From positions 1-59,277 of the forward strand of contig AEZC01000086.1 of the NCBI GenBank assembly GCA_000257205.1: a stretch of DNA of 59,277 bases, read 5' to 3'. The stretch comes from Vibrio ordalii ATCC 33509. Lineage in GTDB: Bacteria > Pseudomonadota > Gammaproteobacteria > Enterobacterales > Vibrionaceae. Position numbers and translations under genes: made by a program. Shown piece by piece: positions 28,092 to 38,089 of the stretch; positions within the stretch are counted from its first letter, which is position 1; each line of letters opens with the position of its first letter. A model generated the notes under the pieces. The model did no database searches. It was not told where the DNA came from and saw only the letters and a program-made list of their open reading frames with translations.

Positions 28092-28595
28092 ATGCAAGTA
28101 CATACATTAGATAAAGCCAGTATTATAAACGAACTTCAATTTGGCTCGGGGCTAAGCCATGCTGTCCAGCAAGGACGCCGTGCGGACTTTGCACTGATAC
28201 TGTCGATGTTTTCTAACGATGTACGCGACAACACTCCTATTGAACGAATTGGAAACCCACCCACTAGCAATGAATTGTTGCGTAAGCGATTTGAGCTTTC
28301 AGAGCCTCAAACACTCCGTTCCGACCAAAGTTCTTACGCTGTTTCAGCAAAACAAGCCGAGCTTTTCCATCACGGAGGGCTAGCCAGTGCGAAACTCAGC
28401 CACTACTTGACTCCTGAAGTACTCGCCTATTTGCCTGAAGATACGCATGATTTACCCGAAGAGGTATATCTTAATCTGTCAGGACATGAGCGAAGGCATC
28501 TTGCCTCCCCCTCAAACGTTGAGCTCTTAGTTGCCGATCTCGCGGTTCAACTCACCGTCGCCCACCGGCGCGATCAGATCCGCACCCAAGTTTGA
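28092..28595 (+). CDS. VC2046/SO_2500 family protein of unknown function
   Basis: A 167-residue cytosolic protein. As I recall, it belongs to a small family restricted to Vibrio, Shewanella and relatives and follows sodB. It begins MQVHTLDKASIINELQFGSGLSHAVQQG, with several short conserved-looking blocks (RRADFALILSMFSNDV, LSHYLTPEVLAYLP). No catalytic motif or membrane segment is seen. The start at 28092 is supported by GGAGAGG six bases upstream; an in-frame TTG at 28029 lies inside the sodB terminator. Confidence 0.75.
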   Translation: MQVHTLDKASIINELQFGSGLSHAVQQGRRADFALILSMFSNDVRDNTPIERIGNPPTSNELLRKRFELSEPQTLRSDQSSYAVSAKQAELFHHGGLASAKLSHYLTPEVLAYLPEDTHDLPEEVYLNLSGHERRHLASPSNVELLVADLAVQLTVAHRRDQIRTQV

Positions 28596-28783
28596 TGTCT
28601 TGTATGTAATATAAAGCGACATTCTCTAGATCAGAATGTGAGTACGCCCAAAAAACTCACACACCACGCTTATTTAGACCAAGTAATTTGATGTTATTCA
28701 CACCCTACCCACAGTTAATCAACCATTCTATTGAGACTAGATCTCGCAATAACGATAAAACAAGCAATAGGGTGAGGCACCCA

Positions 28784-29455
28784 ATGGATATAAAAAGTGC
28801 AATAATATTAATCACTTCGGCAAGTTCGATGCTGGGTAGCACACTGGCCGTTCATTTCGCACATTTAGGTGCGAAAATCATTTTGTGTGACCAAGACAAA
28901 TTTGGGCTAATGGAAACCTTTGCTCGTTGCAAAGCGATCTCTCAGGATGTTCATTATTACCACACACCAGATTACTCTTTAGAAACGATACATCGGCTGT
29001 TTGATTTTATTGATCAAACTTATCATAGGGCACCCGATGTGTTGGTCAACAATTGGCCAAACGCATCCCTTCCCCCCTTGATAGGTGAACAACGAGCTGA
29101 AGTCTTTCTTCAGAAGCTCGCCATGATGGCCTCAACTTTATTCACTTTTGGTCAAGCCAGTGCTGAGCGAATGCGTATTAACAATAAGCCCGGTGTGATT
29201 GTGAACGTCATTTCTCAAAATGATGAGCATGACCTAACGGGTATTGAAAATGCGAATTCTATGGTTTCTGGTTTCACGCAGAGTTTGGCAAAAGAACTAA
29301 CCCCTTTCAACATAAGAGTAGGTGGTGTAGTACCTAGCGCAAAAGATGATGTAGATGAGAAACCCCATTGGGCTGAACTGCAAGATGAATTGATCCGCAA
29401 TACGGAGTACATCGTCGCTAACGAATACTTTAGCGGACGTGTGATGTCGGCCTAA
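28784..29455 (+). CDS. SDR-fold protein lacking catalytic residues
   Basis: A 223-residue protein with the short-chain dehydrogenase layout: beta-alpha-beta start, LVNN at the NNAG position, IVNVIS at the catalytic Ser strand, and SLAKELTPFNIRVGGVVP. The cofactor loop TGxxxGIG is changed to TSASSMLG. At the YxxxK position, aligned on GFTQSLAKEL, Tyr and Lys are replaced by Ile and Asn. It is therefore probably not an active dehydrogenase, though the fold may still bind a ligand or partner. The start at 28784 has GGTGAGG upstream; the longer in-frame start at 28688 lacks support. Confidence 0.8.
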   Translation: MDIKSAIILITSASSMLGSTLAVHFAHLGAKIILCDQDKFGLMETFARCKAISQDVHYYHTPDYSLETIHRLFDFIDQTYHRAPDVLVNNWPNASLPPLIGEQRAEVFLQKLAMMASTLFTFGQASAERMRINNKPGVIVNVISQNDEHDLTGIENANSMVSGFTQSLAKELTPFNIRVGGVVPSAKDDVDEKPHWAELQDELIRNTEYIVANEYFSGRVMSA

Positions 29456-29470
29456 CAGTGCAAGGCCGAC
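29446..29470. terminator. Hairpin at the SDR/mlaA convergent junction
   Basis: GTCGGCCT (29446-29453) pairs with AGGCCGAC (29463-29470). The stem includes the SDR stop codon. There is no T-run, so it may be a transcript-stabilising stem instead of a full terminator. Confidence 0.4.
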
Positions 29471-29484
29471 CCACATGGATATGA

Positions 29485-30249
29485 TTAAAACCCTTCTTCC
29501 AGATAATCGTCGAGATACTCTTCTTCCGATTCATCGTACGTTTGGGTATCAATTTCTGCTTTAAAATCTTGGCGTTGTAAATAAACATCGCGGGTTAATG
29601 AGTATGGATCCGGAGAGTTATCTAATGTCACTTCTTGGGGAACGAGCCTTGCTCGGGTTTCCAGCCCTTCCAGTGCCCACTTACCCAATCCAGCCCATAC
29701 AGTAAGATAAGAAAGAGGGGCATACAAGCCATCCACAACATCCGTCGTTTCTCGAATTGTGTAAGGCCCGTATCCAGGAATCATTAAATATGGGCCATTA
29801 CCAACACCATAATGGCCTACCGCATCACTAAACGCTTTATCATTGTGTTTGGTGATGCTCGCTTCTGACGCAATATCAATCATCCCAAACAGGCCTAAGG
29901 TACTATTAATCCAAAAACGGTTAAAGTGATCGACAGCTTTCGTACCATTACCCATCAATATGTTGTTGATAATACTTGAAGGCTCATCAAGGTTTGACAA
30001 AACATTAGCAACCGTTTTCCGAATAGGTTGTGGGACATAATCAACATAAGCAATCGCAACGGGGCGAACTAGATAAGGGTCGAGATAATCATAGTTTATT
30101 GTCCACATTACGCGGTTAAAGCTCTCAAAGGGGTCGCCTGACTGCGTTTGATTTGATTCGGCTGACGTTGAATCCGGAGCGCTTGCACACCCTGCTAATA
30201 CGAAAAGGAACAGCATAGGGCATATCAGTCGGGATAGGCGGCTTATCAT
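29485..30249 (-). CDS. mlaA: Outer-membrane lipid asymmetry lipoprotein MlaA (VacJ)
   Basis: MlaA sits in the outer membrane with a porin and removes misplaced phospholipids from the outer leaflet, handing them to MlaC. Lipoprotein signal with lipobox LAGC (Cys21), then the VacJ core: DPFESFNRVMW, NNILMGNG, FWINSTLGLFGMIDIA and GPYLMIPGYGP. The C-terminal tail is strongly acidic (EEEYLDDYLEE). 254 residues. It is read leftward after the ccm operon but separated from it by a hairpin. Confidence 0.95.
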   Translation of the reverse strand: MISRLSRLICPMLFLFVLAGCASAPDSTSAESNQTQSGDPFESFNRVMWTINYDYLDPYLVRPVAIAYVDYVPQPIRKTVANVLSNLDEPSSIINNILMGNGTKAVDHFNRFWINSTLGLFGMIDIASEASITKHNDKAFSDAVGHYGVGNGPYLMIPGYGPYTIRETTDVVDGLYAPLSYLTVWAGLGKWALEGLETRARLVPQEVTLDNSPDPYSLTRDVYLQRQDFKAEIDTQTYDESEEEYLDDYLEEGF

Positions 30250-30262
30250 TATTTATTTCCAT

Positions 30263-30289
30263 GTATAAAGGCCGATGAGACATCGGCCT
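30263..30289 (-). terminator. Hairpin after ccmI
   Basis: AGGCCGATG, loop, CATCGGCCT: a perfect 9-bp stem between ccmI and mlaA, followed on the minus strand by TTTATAC. The short T-run makes it a moderate terminator that may be partly read through into mlaA. Confidence 0.55.
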
Positions 30290-30318
30290 ATCAATACGTT
30301 AATTGTATATAAGTGCTA

Positions 30319-31536
30319 TTAATACTGCTTATTGATCACAACTTCAACAGGTTGACCGAGGCTCATGGCAGCACTTTCACCAAACCAATCACCTTGTTTG
30401 GTTGAAACATTGCCATCCGTATCCAAGCGTACTCGAACAATAAGCTGTGCAAGGTCGGATAACTTCCGACCCTGAACCATGCTATTGCTATCATCTAACA
30501 CAACCTTAATAGGGAATTGAGTCAGTGGATAACGCGCGGCGGCAACAGGCATAGGTGCCCCATCGGAACTGTGCACAGAGACTATGAGTACTGCATTTTG
30601 TTCAAGAGTCACGCCAGCACCGAGTGAGATGGTGACAGGAACCATTTTCCCATCGATAGCTTTAGGCTGCATTTTGCTTTGTGCTCTTTCAATACTGCGC
30701 GAAAGCATCTCATAACGGCTATCTTCAGGACCAATCATCTGCTGCATTAATCGCCAATACTTCATCGCCGCTGGGTAATCCTGGCGTTCAAACGCATCAA
30801 ACGCAAGTAGTGAAAACACGCGTAGATCAACATAATCTTGTTGTACTAATGCCGTTAAAATTTCACGTGCTTGATTTTGGTCAAGCTCATCTTGCGACAA
30901 CATTAATGCTTGCGCATAGCCCAACTTCACATCTGCATCTTTTGGATCTAACGCATACGCTTTTTTCATTGAGCCAATCGATGTTTCTATATCTCTGTTG
31001 GCAAGTCCAATGCGCCCAAGCAGCAACCACCCGGTCGCATCTTGAGGCTGATAATGCAGACGAGTGCGCAGCGCCAGTGTGAGATCATCCATCTCATCAT
31101 CACTTAAGGCAGCACCTTCTGGTGACATCATTTTTTTTGAGAGTGCAGGTAAGTTAGCGTTCACTTGCTGCCACTGCTTCACTTGACTAGCCGCACCAAA
31201 TTTTAGGTAAAAGCCATAGCTTAAGATAACGACCAATAAAATCGAGGGGATCAAAACAACCATCGGTGACACATATGATGAATTTCGTTGCACCGATTGC
31301 GCAGGAATATCATCCAATAGTGACTGTTTCAGATCAGCAATCAGCTCTTGTTCGCTGTCGACCAACCCTTCTTGTGTCTCTTCGTGTAATTCTGCAAGGC
31401 GGTTTTTAAAGATCGCTTTGTTCAATTCATCACGCACTGCTGCATCGTCGTTCGCTCTGTTCTTGAAGATAGGCAGTGCAATGAAGACACAACCAAAGAA
31501 GGTCAGAATGAGGGTAGATAACCAAAAAAATGTCAT
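30319..31536 (-). CDS. ccmI: Cytochrome c maturation protein CcmI
   Basis: CcmI is an apocytochrome c chaperone that binds the C-terminus of unfolded cytochromes and presents them to CcmF/CcmH. Two N-terminal membrane helices (residues ~2-20 and ~90-112) flank a cytosolic loop. Tetratricopeptide repeats (~140-290, for example ATGWLLLGRIGLANRDIE) and a C-terminal beta-rich domain follow. 405 residues. In E. coli this part is fused to CcmH; here the two are separate genes. It is last of the leftward ccm unit, immediately after ccmH. Confidence 0.93.
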   Translation of the reverse strand: MTFFWLSTLILTFFGCVFIALPIFKNRANDDAAVRDELNKAIFKNRLAELHEETQEGLVDSEQELIADLKQSLLDDIPAQSVQRNSSYVSPMVVLIPSILLVVILSYGFYLKFGAASQVKQWQQVNANLPALSKKMMSPEGAALSDDEMDDLTLALRTRLHYQPQDATGWLLLGRIGLANRDIETSIGSMKKAYALDPKDADVKLGYAQALMLSQDELDQNQAREILTALVQQDYVDLRVFSLLAFDAFERQDYPAAMKYWRLMQQMIGPEDSRYEMLSRSIERAQSKMQPKAIDGKMVPVTISLGAGVTLEQNAVLIVSVHSSDGAPMPVAAARYPLTQFPIKVVLDDSNSMVQGRKLSDLAQLIVRVRLDTDGNVSTKQGDWFGESAAMSLGQPVEVVINKQY

Positions 31537-32033
31537 TATTGTTTGTCTCCATGCTTCTCATCATCAACCGTGTCTTCGGCGAGCAACTGATTTAATCGCT
31601 CCTCCTTTTCTGCATCCCAAGCTTCACCATCTTGGGTGGTTGATGCTTTACGACGTTTGCTGCGTAACACAATAAAACCAAACCCTAGAAACACCACACT
31701 CAAAGGACCTAGCCATAAGATGGAAGTCGCCAAAGTCAACGGTGGATTGTAAGTCACAAAATTGCCGTAACGTGCAATCATGTACTCAACAATCTCTTGT
31801 TCGGACTTACCTTGCTTGGTCATTTCATAGACTTTATTACGTAAGTCCTGTGCTAATGCAGCATTTGAGTCGGCAATAGTATTGTTTTGACACTTTGGAC
31901 AACGCAGTGTATTGCTCAACTCTTTAAATTGCTGCTCTTGCTGTGGATTGTCAAACTCGTACACTTCAATTGAAGATTGAACAGAAAATACCAAAACAAA
32001 GCTAGCAATGATCGATAATATAAAACGCTTCAT
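31536..32033 (-). CDS. ccmH: Cytochrome c maturation thiol protein CcmH
   Basis: A 165-residue membrane-anchored thiol oxidoreductase that reduces apocytochrome c cysteines before heme attachment. Signal/anchor at the N-terminus, active pair in LRCPKCQN (Cys45, Cys48), the family segment EIVEYMIARYGNFVTYNPP and a second membrane helix at ~105-125. The ATG at 32033 overlaps the ccmG stop by one base (TAATG), pointing to translational coupling; a longer in-frame start inside ccmG is rejected. The C-terminal cytoplasmic tail is acidic. Confidence 0.94.
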   Translation of the reverse strand: MKRFILSIIASFVLVFSVQSSIEVYEFDNPQQEQQFKELSNTLRCPKCQNNTIADSNAALAQDLRNKVYEMTKQGKSEQEIVEYMIARYGNFVTYNPPLTLATSILWLGPLSVVFLGFGFIVLRSKRRKASTTQDGEAWDAEKEERLNQLLAEDTVDDEKHGDKQ

Positions 32034-32584
32034 TACTTCACTTCCTCTAGAAGTTTCTGATACATAGGTTGCAAAGTTGTCTGCCAATTGGTTGGATTAA
32101 CATCCCCCACATGGCGGTAACGAATAACGCCGTTGGCATCAATGAGAAAGATTTCCGGCGCACCGTAAACGCCGAGATCTAAGCCTAACATACCATTACC
32201 ATCGAACAGGCTGATCAAGTAAGGATTACCTAGCTCATTTAACCATTGAACCGCTTTATCTCGTTGATCTTTATAATTTAAGCCTATGATTTTTACACCA
32301 TCACCCGCCAACCGATTGAGATATTGATGTTCGGCATAGCAGGTCGGGCACCAAGTTGCCCAAACATTGAGCAGTAAAGGCTCACCTTTAAATACCGCTT
32401 GGTCGTACAGTTTTCCGGGTTCAGCTAAATCTTCCAAACGGAACTCAGGAACAGGTTTACCGATAAGAACCGATTCCAATTTAGTGGGATCGTCACCCTC
32501 AGTATTTTTGACTAACTGAGTAGTAAACACGAGGGCAAGCCCAAGAAAAGCAACCAATGGAATAAATAGAATTTTCTTGTTCAT
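32033..32584 (-). CDS. ccmG: Thiol:disulfide interchange protein CcmG (DsbE)
   Basis: A periplasmic thioredoxin-fold protein held by one N-terminal membrane helix. It keeps the CXXCH cysteines of apocytochrome c, or CcmH, reduced using electrons from DsbD. Active site WATWCPTC (Cys79, Cys82), cis-proline loop GVYGAPEIFLID. 183 residues. The gene begins on the base after the ccmF stop, and its GGAGG ribosome site lies in the last codons of ccmF. Confidence 0.96.
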   Translation of the reverse strand: MNKKILFIPLVAFLGLALVFTTQLVKNTEGDDPTKLESVLIGKPVPEFRLEDLAEPGKLYDQAVFKGEPLLLNVWATWCPTCYAEHQYLNRLAGDGVKIIGLNYKDQRDKAVQWLNELGNPYLISLFDGNGMLGLDLGVYGAPEIFLIDANGVIRYRHVGDVNPTNWQTTLQPMYQKLLEEVK

Positions 32585-34540
32585 CTACGCCTCCTGCTGG
32601 GAACTTTTTCTAAAACGATAGCGTTTATCGCTGATGGCTATAGCACCACCTAATGACATCAATAAAGCACCAGCCCAAATCCAACGTACAAACGGCTTGT
32701 AATAAATTTTAATTGCCCATGAATGACCATCTTCTAATCGCTCACCCATCGCAATGTACAAATCACGGGTGATACCTCGATCGATAGCCGCTTCAGTCAT
32801 CATTGACTTAGCAGTACGATAAAAACGTTTTTCCGCATGAAGCGTATTGACGTATTGCCCTTGTTGAGTAATTTCAAAATCGGCAATATAACCATCGTAG
32901 TTCGGGCCATCTTTATCTCTTAACCCTTTAAAATAAAAATCATATTGCTGAATTTGAAAAGACTCGCCAGGTGCAAGACGAACATCACGCTCGATACTGT
33001 AGTTTTGCACCATAGCAATACCGATCACAGTAACGGCTAAGCCTATATGGCCCAACATCATAGCCCAGTGGCTGCGCTGTAATTTCGTTACGCCCGTCAT
33101 AAAACTATGCCGATGGGTGGCTCGTTGATATAACTCAACAAGGTGCAATAAAATTATCCAAAACGCCATGACCCAGCCGATAAATGCCATAAAACTAAAG
33201 CGTTCAGCTAACAGGTACACCATAACCGCTGAAAGAATCAACGCCATCAGGCCACAGACAAACATAGGTTTCAATAAGTTGGAAAAGTTATCGCGCTTCC
33301 AACGGATCAGCGGGCCAATCCCCAATAAAAATGCAAAAGGTACCATCAGCCATGCAAAGAGCATGTTAAAGAAAGGCGCACCTATTGATACTGACCCAAG
33401 ACCAATTTGTTTGTGAACTAAAGGCAGCAAGGTTCCAACCAACACAACCACTAGTGCAGCGATTAATAAGATGTTGTTGGAGAGCAGAGCATTTTCACGT
33501 GAGATCAGCTCGGCATTGCCTCGAACTCGCACGGACGCACCTTTTACCGCAAACAATAACAATGAACCACCGATGACAAACACCAAAAAACCAAGGATAA
33601 AAAGACCACGCGCCGGATCAGATGCAAATGCGTGCACCGAAACCAAAATACCTGATCGCACTAAGAATGTACCCAGTAAACTGAGTGAAAATGCTGAAAT
33701 TGCCAGCAACACTGTCCAAGCTTTGAATGTGCCACGTTTTTCTGTCACGGCAAGTGAGTGCATCAATGCCGTTCCTGCCAGCCATGGCATAAACGACGCG
33801 TTTTCTACTGGATCCCAGAACCACCAGCCACCCCAGCCAAGTTCGTAGTAAGCCCACCACGAACCTAGCGCGATACCTAATGTTAGAAATAACCACGCCG
33901 CGGTTGTCCAAGGACGAGACCAACGGGCCCATGCAGTATCCAAACGACCAGTCATCAAAGAGGCTATCGAAAATGAGAAGGCCACAGAAAAACCGACATA
34001 TCCCATGTATAACATCGGTGGGTGAATGATTAGTCCTGGATCTTGTAACAGCGGGTTTAAATCGCGGCCATCAACCGGAAAATAGGGTAAGGTGCGCAAA
34101 AATGGATTCGAAGTGACAATCACAAACAACAAAAATCCAACACTGATCAGCCCCATTACAGATAAGACTCGCGCTACCGATTTTTGAGGCATTCCGCGAC
34201 TAAATGCAGCAACGGCAACTGTCCATAGCGCTTGGATTAAAACCCATAATAATAGCGAACCTTCATGTGCACCCCATACCGCTGTTAATCGGTAGTACCA
34301 AGGCAGTTGTGTATTCGAATTACTCGCCACGTATTGCACTGTAAAATCATTGACATAAAATGCCCACAACAAAATACAAAATGAAACAAGCAGTAATAAA
34401 AACATTCCCCACGCCAACGGTCGTGCAGTATTCATTAGCATGGTGTTATTTTTTGAAGCACCAATAAGCGGAAGTGAACTCAGTAAGATAGCAAGCCCAA
34501 GCGATACAATAAGAGCAAAATGTCCAATTTCAACGATCAT
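32585..34540 (-). CDS. ccmF: Heme lyase subunit CcmF
   Basis: The large membrane core of the cytochrome c synthetase, which receives heme from holo-CcmE and joins it to apocytochrome c. About 14-15 hydrophobic helices. The tryptophan-rich WWD domain is seen as [19 protein letters not shown], and conserved periplasmic histidines are present. 651 residues. The ATG overlaps the ccmE stop by four bases (ATGA). Confidence 0.97.
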   Translation of the reverse strand: MIVEIGHFALIVSLGLAILLSSLPLIGASKNNTMLMNTARPLAWGMFLLLLVSFCILLWAFYVNDFTVQYVASNSNTQLPWYYRLTAVWGAHEGSLLLWVLIQALWTVAVAAFSRGMPQKSVARVLSVMGLISVGFLLFVIVTSNPFLRTLPYFPVDGRDLNPLLQDPGLIIHPPMLYMGYVGFSVAFSFSIASLMTGRLDTAWARWSRPWTTAAWLFLTLGIALGSWWAYYELGWGGWWFWDPVENASFMPWLAGTALMHSLAVTEKRGTFKAWTVLLAISAFSLSLLGTFLVRSGILVSVHAFASDPARGLFILGFLVFVIGGSLLLFAVKGASVRVRGNAELISRENALLSNNILLIAALVVVLVGTLLPLVHKQIGLGSVSIGAPFFNMLFAWLMVPFAFLLGIGPLIRWKRDNFSNLLKPMFVCGLMALILSAVMVYLLAERFSFMAFIGWVMAFWIILLHLVELYQRATHRHSFMTGVTKLQRSHWAMMLGHIGLAVTVIGIAMVQNYSIERDVRLAPGESFQIQQYDFYFKGLRDKDGPNYDGYIADFEITQQGQYVNTLHAEKRFYRTAKSMMTEAAIDRGITRDLYIAMGERLEDGHSWAIKIYYKPFVRWIWAGALLMSLGGAIAISDKRYRFRKSSQQEA

Positions 34541-35022
34541 TTATTACTTCCTTGTTTCTGCTCTGAGCTATAAATTAAAGGCTCATGCGTTTTCTTCATC
34601 GCTTCAGCAATTTCCGGTGGCATATAGTTTTCATCGTGCTTGGCTAGCACTTCAAACGCTTCCACTGTGGTGGCATCTTTCAATACACCTTGCGCAACAA
34701 TCCCCTGACCTTCTCTAAACAAGTCGGGTAAAATGCCTTCATACTCAACCGTTACATTTGGACCAACATCGTGGAGCTGAAATGTTATCTTTAGCGAACT
34801 AGGATCCCTTTTCACAGACCCAACCACCACCATGCCACCAATGCGTAGTCTTTGACCCACTTTTGGTTTTGTCCCATCGGGTTTACCGTGTACAAGCTCG
34901 GTCGGTGTATAGAAAAGGTCCATATTTTGACTCAGTGCGTACAGCATCAGACTTATGGTGGCACCAACCCCAATAATCAGCGCCAAAATAATGGTGAGTC
35001 TTTTTTTACGTCTTGGGGTCAT
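34537..35022 (-). CDS. ccmE: Heme chaperone CcmE
   Basis: A periplasmic chaperone that binds heme covalently through a histidine and carries it to CcmF. N-terminal anchor at residues ~9-28, beta-barrel domain, and the heme-binding His129 with nearby Tyr133 in [11 protein letters not shown]. 161 residues. Overlaps ccmF and ccmD by four bases each. Confidence 0.96.
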   Translation of the reverse strand: MTPRRKKRLTIILALIIGVGATISLMLYALSQNMDLFYTPTELVHGKPDGTKPKVGQRLRIGGMVVVGSVKRDPSSLKITFQLHDVGPNVTVEYEGILPDLFREGQGIVAQGVLKDATTVEAFEVLAKHDENYMPPEIAEAMKKTHEPLIYSSEQKQGSNK

Positions 35023-35225
35023 AAGGTGTTCTCCATATGTTTTGCTGCATCAATTCTGGCTTGGCGTTCAACCTTTGCTTGCACATCTTGCAACAAGGCT
35101 TTACCACGTCTGATGCTGAGCATCAGTAAAATAAACATGGATAAAAAGGTAATGCCAAATGCACTCCATACATAGGCGGAGTAACCGCCCATCGCCAAGA
35201 AATCACTCAAAGAGTCAAAATGCAT
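35019..35225 (-). CDS. ccmD: Heme exporter protein CcmD
   Basis: A 68-residue single-helix membrane protein. It helps release holo-CcmE from the CcmABC complex. [15 protein letters not shown] (residues ~12-26) is the family signature, followed by a basic cytosolic helix. Overlaps ccmE by four bases and begins two bases after ccmC ends. Confidence 0.93.
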   Translation of the reverse strand: MHFDSLSDFLAMGGYSAYVWSAFGITFLSMFILLMLSIRRGKALLQDVQAKVERQARIDAAKHMENTL

Positions 35226-35227
35226 GA

Positions 35228-35980
35228 TCAGTTACCTTTCTGTGTTTGAAGGGTTGCCAATTCGATAACCCAAGGGCGATGGCTCTCTTTACTGATAATT
35301 TCATTGCGTAAGCGGACCATAGTGACCGCAGCAAAAAAGAAAGCAAAACCAAAAATATTGAGCAGCAGTGGCCACAACATGTCACTGGATATGGAAGGCT
35401 TTTCAAATTTAGTAATCGTGGCACCTTGATGCAGGGTATTCCACCACTCAACGGAGAAATGAATGATAGGTAGATTGATCACACCAACAATGGCCAGTAG
35501 ACCTGCGGCTTTTGCAGCCGTGTTTTGATCATCAAAGGCATGGTAAAGCCCAATCACTCCCAAATAGAGGAACAGTAGAATCAGCTCAGAGGTCAGACGA
35601 GAATCCCATACCCACCAAGTTCCCCACATCGGTTTGCCCCAAATGGCCCCAGTAATTAATGCAATAAACGTAAACACCGCACCGATGGGCGCCATTGCAG
35701 CAGCGGCCATGTTCGACAGTTTAAGTTGCCAAACTAGACCAATGAAAGCCGCAATCGCCATCGACATATAAATGCCCATTGACCAAATGGCGGAAGGGAC
35801 ATGAATGTAAATGATTCTGAAGCTGTCGCCTTGTTGATAGTCTGCCGGAGCATAAGCTAAGCCAAGAATATTACCGACCACCAAGCATAATATAGCGAGC
35901 CCTGCAAACCAAGGCAGCAACTTTCCACATAGCCGATAGGCGGATTCAGGCTTTGCATAGGGATGGAGCCATTTCCACAT
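35228..35980 (-). CDS. ccmC: Heme-handling membrane protein CcmC
   Basis: CcmC loads heme onto CcmE in the periplasm. Six predicted membrane helices and the WWD motif GTWWVWDSRLTSELIL, flanked by conserved periplasmic histidines (IHVPSAIWS and IIHFSVEWWNTLHQG). 250 residues. It is separated from ccmB by 111 bases with no clear terminator, so probably still in the same transcript. Confidence 0.96.
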   Translation of the reverse strand: MWKWLHPYAKPESAYRLCGKLLPWFAGLAILCLVVGNILGLAYAPADYQQGDSFRIIYIHVPSAIWSMGIYMSMAIAAFIGLVWQLKLSNMAAAAMAPIGAVFTFIALITGAIWGKPMWGTWWVWDSRLTSELILLFLYLGVIGLYHAFDDQNTAAKAAGLLAIVGVINLPIIHFSVEWWNTLHQGATITKFEKPSISSDMLWPLLLNIFGFAFFFAAVTMVRLRNEIISKESHRPWVIELATLQTQKGN

Positions 35981-36091
35981 TGTATTGTCTCACTCTTACT
36001 TCATTGCTTCTTAGCATGTCTCTGCTCAGTTTATTGTGTTGTTAATATGCAACGCTCAAATGCATTGCTGAAAATATCGTTCGTACTTAAT

Positions 36092-36760
36092 TTAGTTAAC
36101 GCTGACTCTCAATGCTGCGCTAATAGCAAACGGGGTTAAGGTCATCGCTCCCATAAACATCGCCCCCAACATAGCCAATTGACCGTTGTAGAGCATACCA
36201 AGTGATGCCGCATCAATGGCTGATGTGGCGAAAATTAAAATCGGGATATATAAGGGTAAAACTAGCAGGCTCAATAGTACGCCACCTTTTTGCAACCCTA
36301 CGGTCAATGCAACACCAATAGCGCCGATAAAACTCAACGTTGGCGTGCCAATGAACAAAGTCAATACAACCGCAAGCCACGTATTAAAATCTAATGACAA
36401 TAATACGGCTAGCAATGGGCTAATTAAAATTAAAGGCAGTCCAGTCAATAACCAATGAGCCACGACTTTGGAAATAACAACGATGGGTAATGGAACAGGG
36501 ATCAGCATCATTTGTTCAAGCGACCCGTCTTGAAAATCATCACGAAACAGACGCTCAAGTGATAGTAGCGCTGATAATAGCGCTGCGACCCAAACAATAC
36601 CTGCGGCGATACGGGCTAGCAAAGCAGGTTCAGGGCCAATACTCAACGGAAATAGCGTAATCACTATGATAAAAAACCACAATGGATTAAAAATGTCCGC
36701 TTGGCGACGAAAGGCGATCAATAATTCACGACGGATGATCATCCCCATGATCACAATCAT
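36092..36760 (-). CDS. ccmB: Heme exporter permease CcmB
   Basis: Membrane subunit of the CcmAB ABC transporter, which uses ATP to free holo-CcmE. About six hydrophobic helices. The [17 protein letters not shown] stretch (residues ~71-87) is the conserved cytosolic loop contacting CcmA. 222 residues. The start overlaps the ccmA stop by four bases. Confidence 0.95.
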   Translation of the reverse strand: MIVIMGMIIRRELLIAFRRQADIFNPLWFFIIVITLFPLSIGPEPALLARIAAGIVWVAALLSALLSLERLFRDDFQDGSLEQMMLIPVPLPIVVISKVVAHWLLTGLPLILISPLLAVLLSLDFNTWLAVVLTLFIGTPTLSFIGAIGVALTVGLQKGGVLLSLLVLPLYIPILIFATSAIDAASLGMLYNGQLAMLGAMFMGAMTLTPFAISAALRVSVN

Positions 36761-37386
36761 GATTCATACCCTAATTTAATTTTTCGTAATTGCGGATAGT
36801 CAGAAAACATATCTTGGTGCGTGGTCAACACAACAATACCACCTTGTTGTGCATGTCCTAGAAATAAGGCTTCCAATACTTTGACACCTTGCTTATCAAT
36901 CGCAGTTAACGGTTCATCTAAAATCCACAACTTTTGCTGACTGAGCCATAAACGGGCCAGTGCAACTCGGCGCTGTTGTCCGGCAGAAAGTTGGCCTACA
37001 GCTACGTCTTCTCGGCCAGCTAAACCCACTTGAGCCAAGGCTTGATGTATCGCTTGAGAAAATGATCCCGAGTTATGTACTGATTGATAAAAATGAAGAT
37101 TCTCAAATGCCGTCAAATCACGCTTAACTCCTGTTTGATGACCAAGAAACAGTAAATCTTGATGGTAATCATCACGGTTAGACTCAATATTCACTCCATT
37201 CCACGAAATAGAGCCATCGTCTCTATCACCTAACCCGGCAATAATTCGTAATAAGGTTGTTTTACCTGTGCCGTTCCGTCCTTCAATCTGCACCAATTCA
37301 CCAGCACGAATCACAAAGCTAAGTGCTTCAAACAGAACTCTTTCATCACGAATTGCGGTCAGGTTATTTACTTCAAGCATGTGCAT
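36757..37386 (-). CDS. ccmA: Heme exporter ATPase CcmA
   Basis: ATP-binding subunit of CcmAB. Walker [11 protein letters not shown], signature [14 protein letters not shown], Walker [13 protein letters not shown] and the switch His in LTTHQD. 209 residues. The first gene of the ccm unit. Two starts two codons apart (37386 and 37380) cannot be separated because neither has a clear Shine-Dalgarno sequence. A ccm promoter must lie in 37387-37540, but no strong consensus is visible. Confidence 0.96.
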   Translation of the reverse strand: MHMLEVNNLTAIRDERVLFEALSFVIRAGELVQIEGRNGTGKTTLLRIIAGLGDRDDGSISWNGVNIESNRDDYHQDLLFLGHQTGVKRDLTAFENLHFYQSVHNSGSFSQAIHQALAQVGLAGREDVAVGQLSAGQQRRVALARLWLSQQKLWILDEPLTAIDKQGVKVLEALFLGHAQQGGIVVLTTHQDMFSDYPQLRKIKLGYES

Positions 37387-37540
37387 CTAAATCGAGAAAT
37401 TTGAGCCGCTATATTAGCACACCACACCTAAGACAAAACATAATAAGACTATTACCAGTCACGAAACTAGGTAAGAAACTGTTAATTTTTCATTGTTTTT
37501 TGTCTTATTTACTACTTTATAGTTACATTTAGCCACATTG

Positions 37541-37584
37541 AAAAATAGAGAGGGAAGCCATTGGCTTCCCTCTCTATTTTCGCT
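37541..37584 (-). terminator. Terminator of the flagellar-chemotaxis operon
   Basis: A perfect 18-bp inverted repeat (37542-37559 with 37563-37580) around a 3-base loop, beginning and ending AAAATAGAG/CTCTATTTT. Both ends have T-runs. It lies 8 bases after the last gene of the operon and before the ccm promoter region. Confidence 0.92.
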
Positions 37585-37591
37585 CTGTCGA

Positions 37592-38089
37592 CTATTTTTG
37601 GGCAGGTCGCCGGCTTTGCACCCGCTCGCGACCTTCCGGATGACTGCTCAATGGCGGGATGCTTTCATGCCCTGAAATTTTCTTCTGCAAGGACATCATC
37701 AACTCAGCTTCAGCTTTAGGTAGCTCACACTCTTCAATAAGCTCATTGATGTCAGCACCGAGTTGGACCATTTTTGTCGCTCGGCTGTATAAACGCCCAT
37801 CCGTATCAACATGTTCCAATTCAGTGATTCGCTCGTTTAAATGCTGGATGAGATCCTGCTGATCCGTCACTTTTTGGCCAAGACCAATAGCAACTGAGCG
37901 TATCTCTAACAGTTGCCTATTCGTCTTTTGCAACTCCTTATCTAACGATCGGGCTTGTTGTCTTTGGTGATCAATCTGTTGGGCAAGTCCCTGACGCACA
38001 CGAAGTAACACCAGCAAAAAAAGCACAACAACAAAAACCGTGCTCCCTATAAGAATAACTGGAGCACTGAACAACATAGCTTCGCTCAT
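37592..38089 (-). CDS. DUF2802 membrane protein at end of chemotaxis operon
   Basis: A 165-residue protein: one N-terminal membrane helix (residues ~7-30), a coiled coil of about 70 residues (QQIDHQRQQARSLDKELQ onward) and a C-terminal helical domain ATKMVQLGADINELIEECELPKAEAELM resembling a small helix-turn-helix. The family (DUF2802) is found after cheW in polarly flagellated gammaproteobacteria. Its role is unknown. The start at 38089 overlaps the cheW stop by one base (TAATG); the longer in-frame start inside cheW is not used. Confidence 0.85.
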   Translation of the reverse strand: MSEAMLFSAPVILIGSTVFVVVLFLLVLLRVRQGLAQQIDHQRQQARSLDKELQKTNRQLLEIRSVAIGLGQKVTDQQDLIQHLNERITELEHVDTDGRLYSRATKMVQLGADINELIEECELPKAEAELMMSLQKKISGHESIPPLSSHPEGRERVQSRRPAQK

